A stretch of 6,984 nt of DNA from Anaerolineae bacterium (GTDB lineage: Bacteria; Chloroflexota; Anaerolineae; Anaerolineales; Anaerolineaceae). This document shows positions 6,282-6,984 of this stretch, one piece after another; positions within the stretch are counted from its first letter, which is position 1, and each line of letters opens with the position of its first letter. The notes beneath the pieces are model-generated. The model did no database searches. It had not been told where the DNA came from and saw nothing but the letters and a program-made list of their open reading frames with translations. A program made the position numbers and the translations under genes. The DNA lies in assembly GCA_016213455.1 (NCBI GenBank), contig JACRAG010000009.1:1-6984 (forward strand), given 5' to 3'.

Positions 6282-6316
6282 AAAACCGCCCGGCAATTTT
6301 GACCGGGCGGTTTTTT
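6282..6316 (+). terminator. Rho-independent terminator of the DUF4914 gene
   Basis: CCGCCCGG (6286-6293) pairs perfectly with CCGGGCGG (6303-6310) around a 9-base loop. The flanking AAAA (6282-6285) pairs with the start of the six-T run (6311-6316), giving up to 12 pairs. It begins 6 bases after the stop codon. Read leftward it also ends in four T's, so it may serve the convergent folK transcript as well. Confidence 0.93.
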
Positions 6317-6353
6317 ATTCTAACGTGAATTCAGGATATGCACCCACCCCTGC

Positions 6354-6373
6354 CCCGCCCCTCGAGGGGCGGG
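6354..6373. repeat. Perfect 20-base GC-rich palindrome
   Basis: CCCGCCCCTCGAGGGGCGGG is self-complementary along its whole length, centred on an XhoI-like CTCGAG. It begins 38 bases after the T-run of the terminator and is followed by GAAGATGG, with no T-run, so it is unlikely to be a second terminator. It forms the left part of the repeat block at 6341-6462. Confidence 0.7.
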
Positions 6374-6385
6374 AAGATGGGTAAC

Positions 6386-6426
6386 TTGGGAGATTTGACG
6401 GCACTTTGTGCCGTCAAATCTCCCAA
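6386..6426. repeat. Perfect 41-base hairpin with 19-bp arms
   Basis: TTGGGAGATTTGACGGCAC (6386-6404) and GTGCCGTCAAATCTCCCAA (6408-6426) are exact reverse complements separated only by TTT. Such a long, flawless stem in non-coding DNA implies recent origin or selection. Neither end has a T-run, so simple termination is not supported. It may be a repeat element core, a Rho-dependent or convergent-gene barrier, or a small structured RNA. Confidence 0.85.
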
Positions 6427-6501
6427 ACCATGTTGTTTTCTCCCAGGGATACCGGGGTGGTGTATTTAGACCTTAAATCGAACTGACATTATGCTATGGC
6501 G

Positions 6502-6984
6502 TTACCGGCGCGCAGGGATGGGCCATGTCAGGTCCAGCGCCGGGTAAACCTGCCAGGGCTGGCTGCGCGACAGGCGCTCCACCACGGCTGCCAGGCGCTC
6601 TCCCTGCGGGGAAAGCAGCCCGTCCGGCCAGACTGCCAGCACCGGCGCAGCCACATGCACACGTTCCCACAGGTGCTCGTCCACCACCTGCCCATCCCAC
6701 ACGATCACGTCCAGGTCGATGGTACGCGGCGCATATTTGTCGGCGCTGCGCACCCGTCCCAGGCGGGCTTCGAGCGGGCGCAGCACGCCGGTTTTCAGTT
6801 CTTCGGGGGTCAAGGCGCAGCGCAAGACCAGCGCGGCGTTCAGATAGGGCGGCCCATCCGCGCCAAATGAGGGAGTCTGTACCGCGGCGGAGATGCGCTC
6901 AATGGCAAACGACCCGGCCAGAGCCTGCACGGCCTGCGGAAGGTAGCGCTCAGGCTCGATGTTGGAGCCGAGCAGCAGGCAGAC
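6502..6984 (-). CDS. folK: FolK, 2-amino-4-hydroxy-6-hydroxymethyldihydropteridine diphosphokinase (partial, start off the window)
   Basis: FolK moves pyrophosphate from ATP to 6-hydroxymethyl-7,8-dihydropterin, the step before dihydropteroate synthase in folate biosynthesis, in the cytosol. The minus-strand frame is open to the window edge, giving 160 visible residues ending in TAA at 6504-6502. The visible N-terminus, VCLLLGSNIEPERYL, carries the family's GSN motif near the start, so only a few residues are missing. Also seen are PPYLNAALVL, LTPEEL, LEARLGRVR and KYAPRTIDLDVI, where the two Asp of DLD (visible residues 90 and 92) correspond to E. coli metal ligands D95 and D97. The later HP...FVLxPL segment is changed to DEHLWERVHVAAPVL, and the C-terminus ends in PIPARR. 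It faces the DUF4914 gene. Its promoter and any folate neighbours would lie to the right of the window. Confidence 0.93.
   Translation of the reverse strand, partial: VCLLLGSNIEPERYLPQAVQALAGSFAIERISAAVQTPSFGADGPPYLNAALVLRCALTPEELKTGVLRPLEARLGRVRSADKYAPRTIDLDVIVWDGQVVDEHLWERVHVAAPVLAVWPDGLLSPQGERLAAVVERLSRSQPWQVYPALDLTWPIPARR

Larger units (their letters stand above)
6341..6462. repeat. Composite palindromic repeat block between convergent genes
   Basis: The block opens with CACCCACCCCTGCCCC (6341-6356) and closes with GGGGTGGTG (6454-6462), whose complement is CACCACCCC, so the ends form an imperfect inverted pair. Between them lie a 20-base palindrome (6354-6373) and a perfect 41-base hairpin (6386-6426). 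No coding sequence crosses it. The arrangement suggests a REP- or MITE-like non-autonomous element, but no convincing target-site duplication is visible and no transposase lies in the window. Confidence 0.45.

Noticed and set aside
4755..6296. A 513-codon open frame on the minus strand opposite the DUF4914 gene.
   Set aside because: The translation is low-complexity His/Arg/Ala-rich, has no motif, and would begin inside the terminator region of the real gene.
6336..6466. A target-site duplication around the repeat block.
   Set aside because: The flanks ATATG and TATTT do not form a convincing direct repeat.
6502..6930. A complete 142-residue FolK starting at a GTG codon at 6930.
   Set aside because: The frame continues upstream to the window edge and encodes the conserved GSN motif needed by FolK, so the gene is cut by the window rather than short.

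Overview
The window looks like a chromosomal segment of a GC-rich free-living bacterium. The style of the FolK and phosphoribosyltransferase sequences, the unnamed multi-pass membrane protein and the palindromic intergenic repeats fit Chloroflexota (Anaerolineae-like) best. That assignment rests on recall of family style and is only moderately secure. No phage, transposase, CRISPR, tRNA or rRNA gene is visible.

Layout, left to right. Positions 1-324 are non-coding. They hold an interspersed inverted repeat at the left edge, a C/G-rich repeat-like block (149-191), an extended -10 promoter (256-264) and a possible leader stem-loop. I see nothing in 85-148 or 192-255. Two genes follow as a tight unit: a Gpt-like purine phosphoribosyltransferase (325-834) and, 3 bases later, an ABC-F ATPase of the ribosome-associated translation-factor type (838-2748). 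A 127-base gap with a TATAAT box precedes an unrecognised nine-helix membrane protein (2876-4126). A 280-base gap then carries a 38-base dyad, an extended -10 promoter and a leader hairpin, all pointing at a 622-residue P-loop protein (4407-6275) that I match to DUF4914. A Rho-independent terminator closes that gene. The gap 6276-6501 is packed with palindromes, including a perfect 19-bp-arm hairpin. Beyond it lies folK on the opposite strand, running off the right edge.

The genes do not form one pathway. Purine salvage, translation and folate synthesis are housekeeping roles, and the membrane protein and DUF4914 gene appear to be separate transcription units. The observation most worth following is that the DUF4914 protein can be aligned by eye, nearly end to end, with ATP-dependent PEP carboxykinase. 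It keeps the metal-binding Lys and His, the P-loop and a C-terminal loop in the right order and at nearly the same residue numbers. This suggests a divergent PEPCK-fold kinase with an unknown substrate. Its upstream region also has the clearest regulatory architecture in the window.
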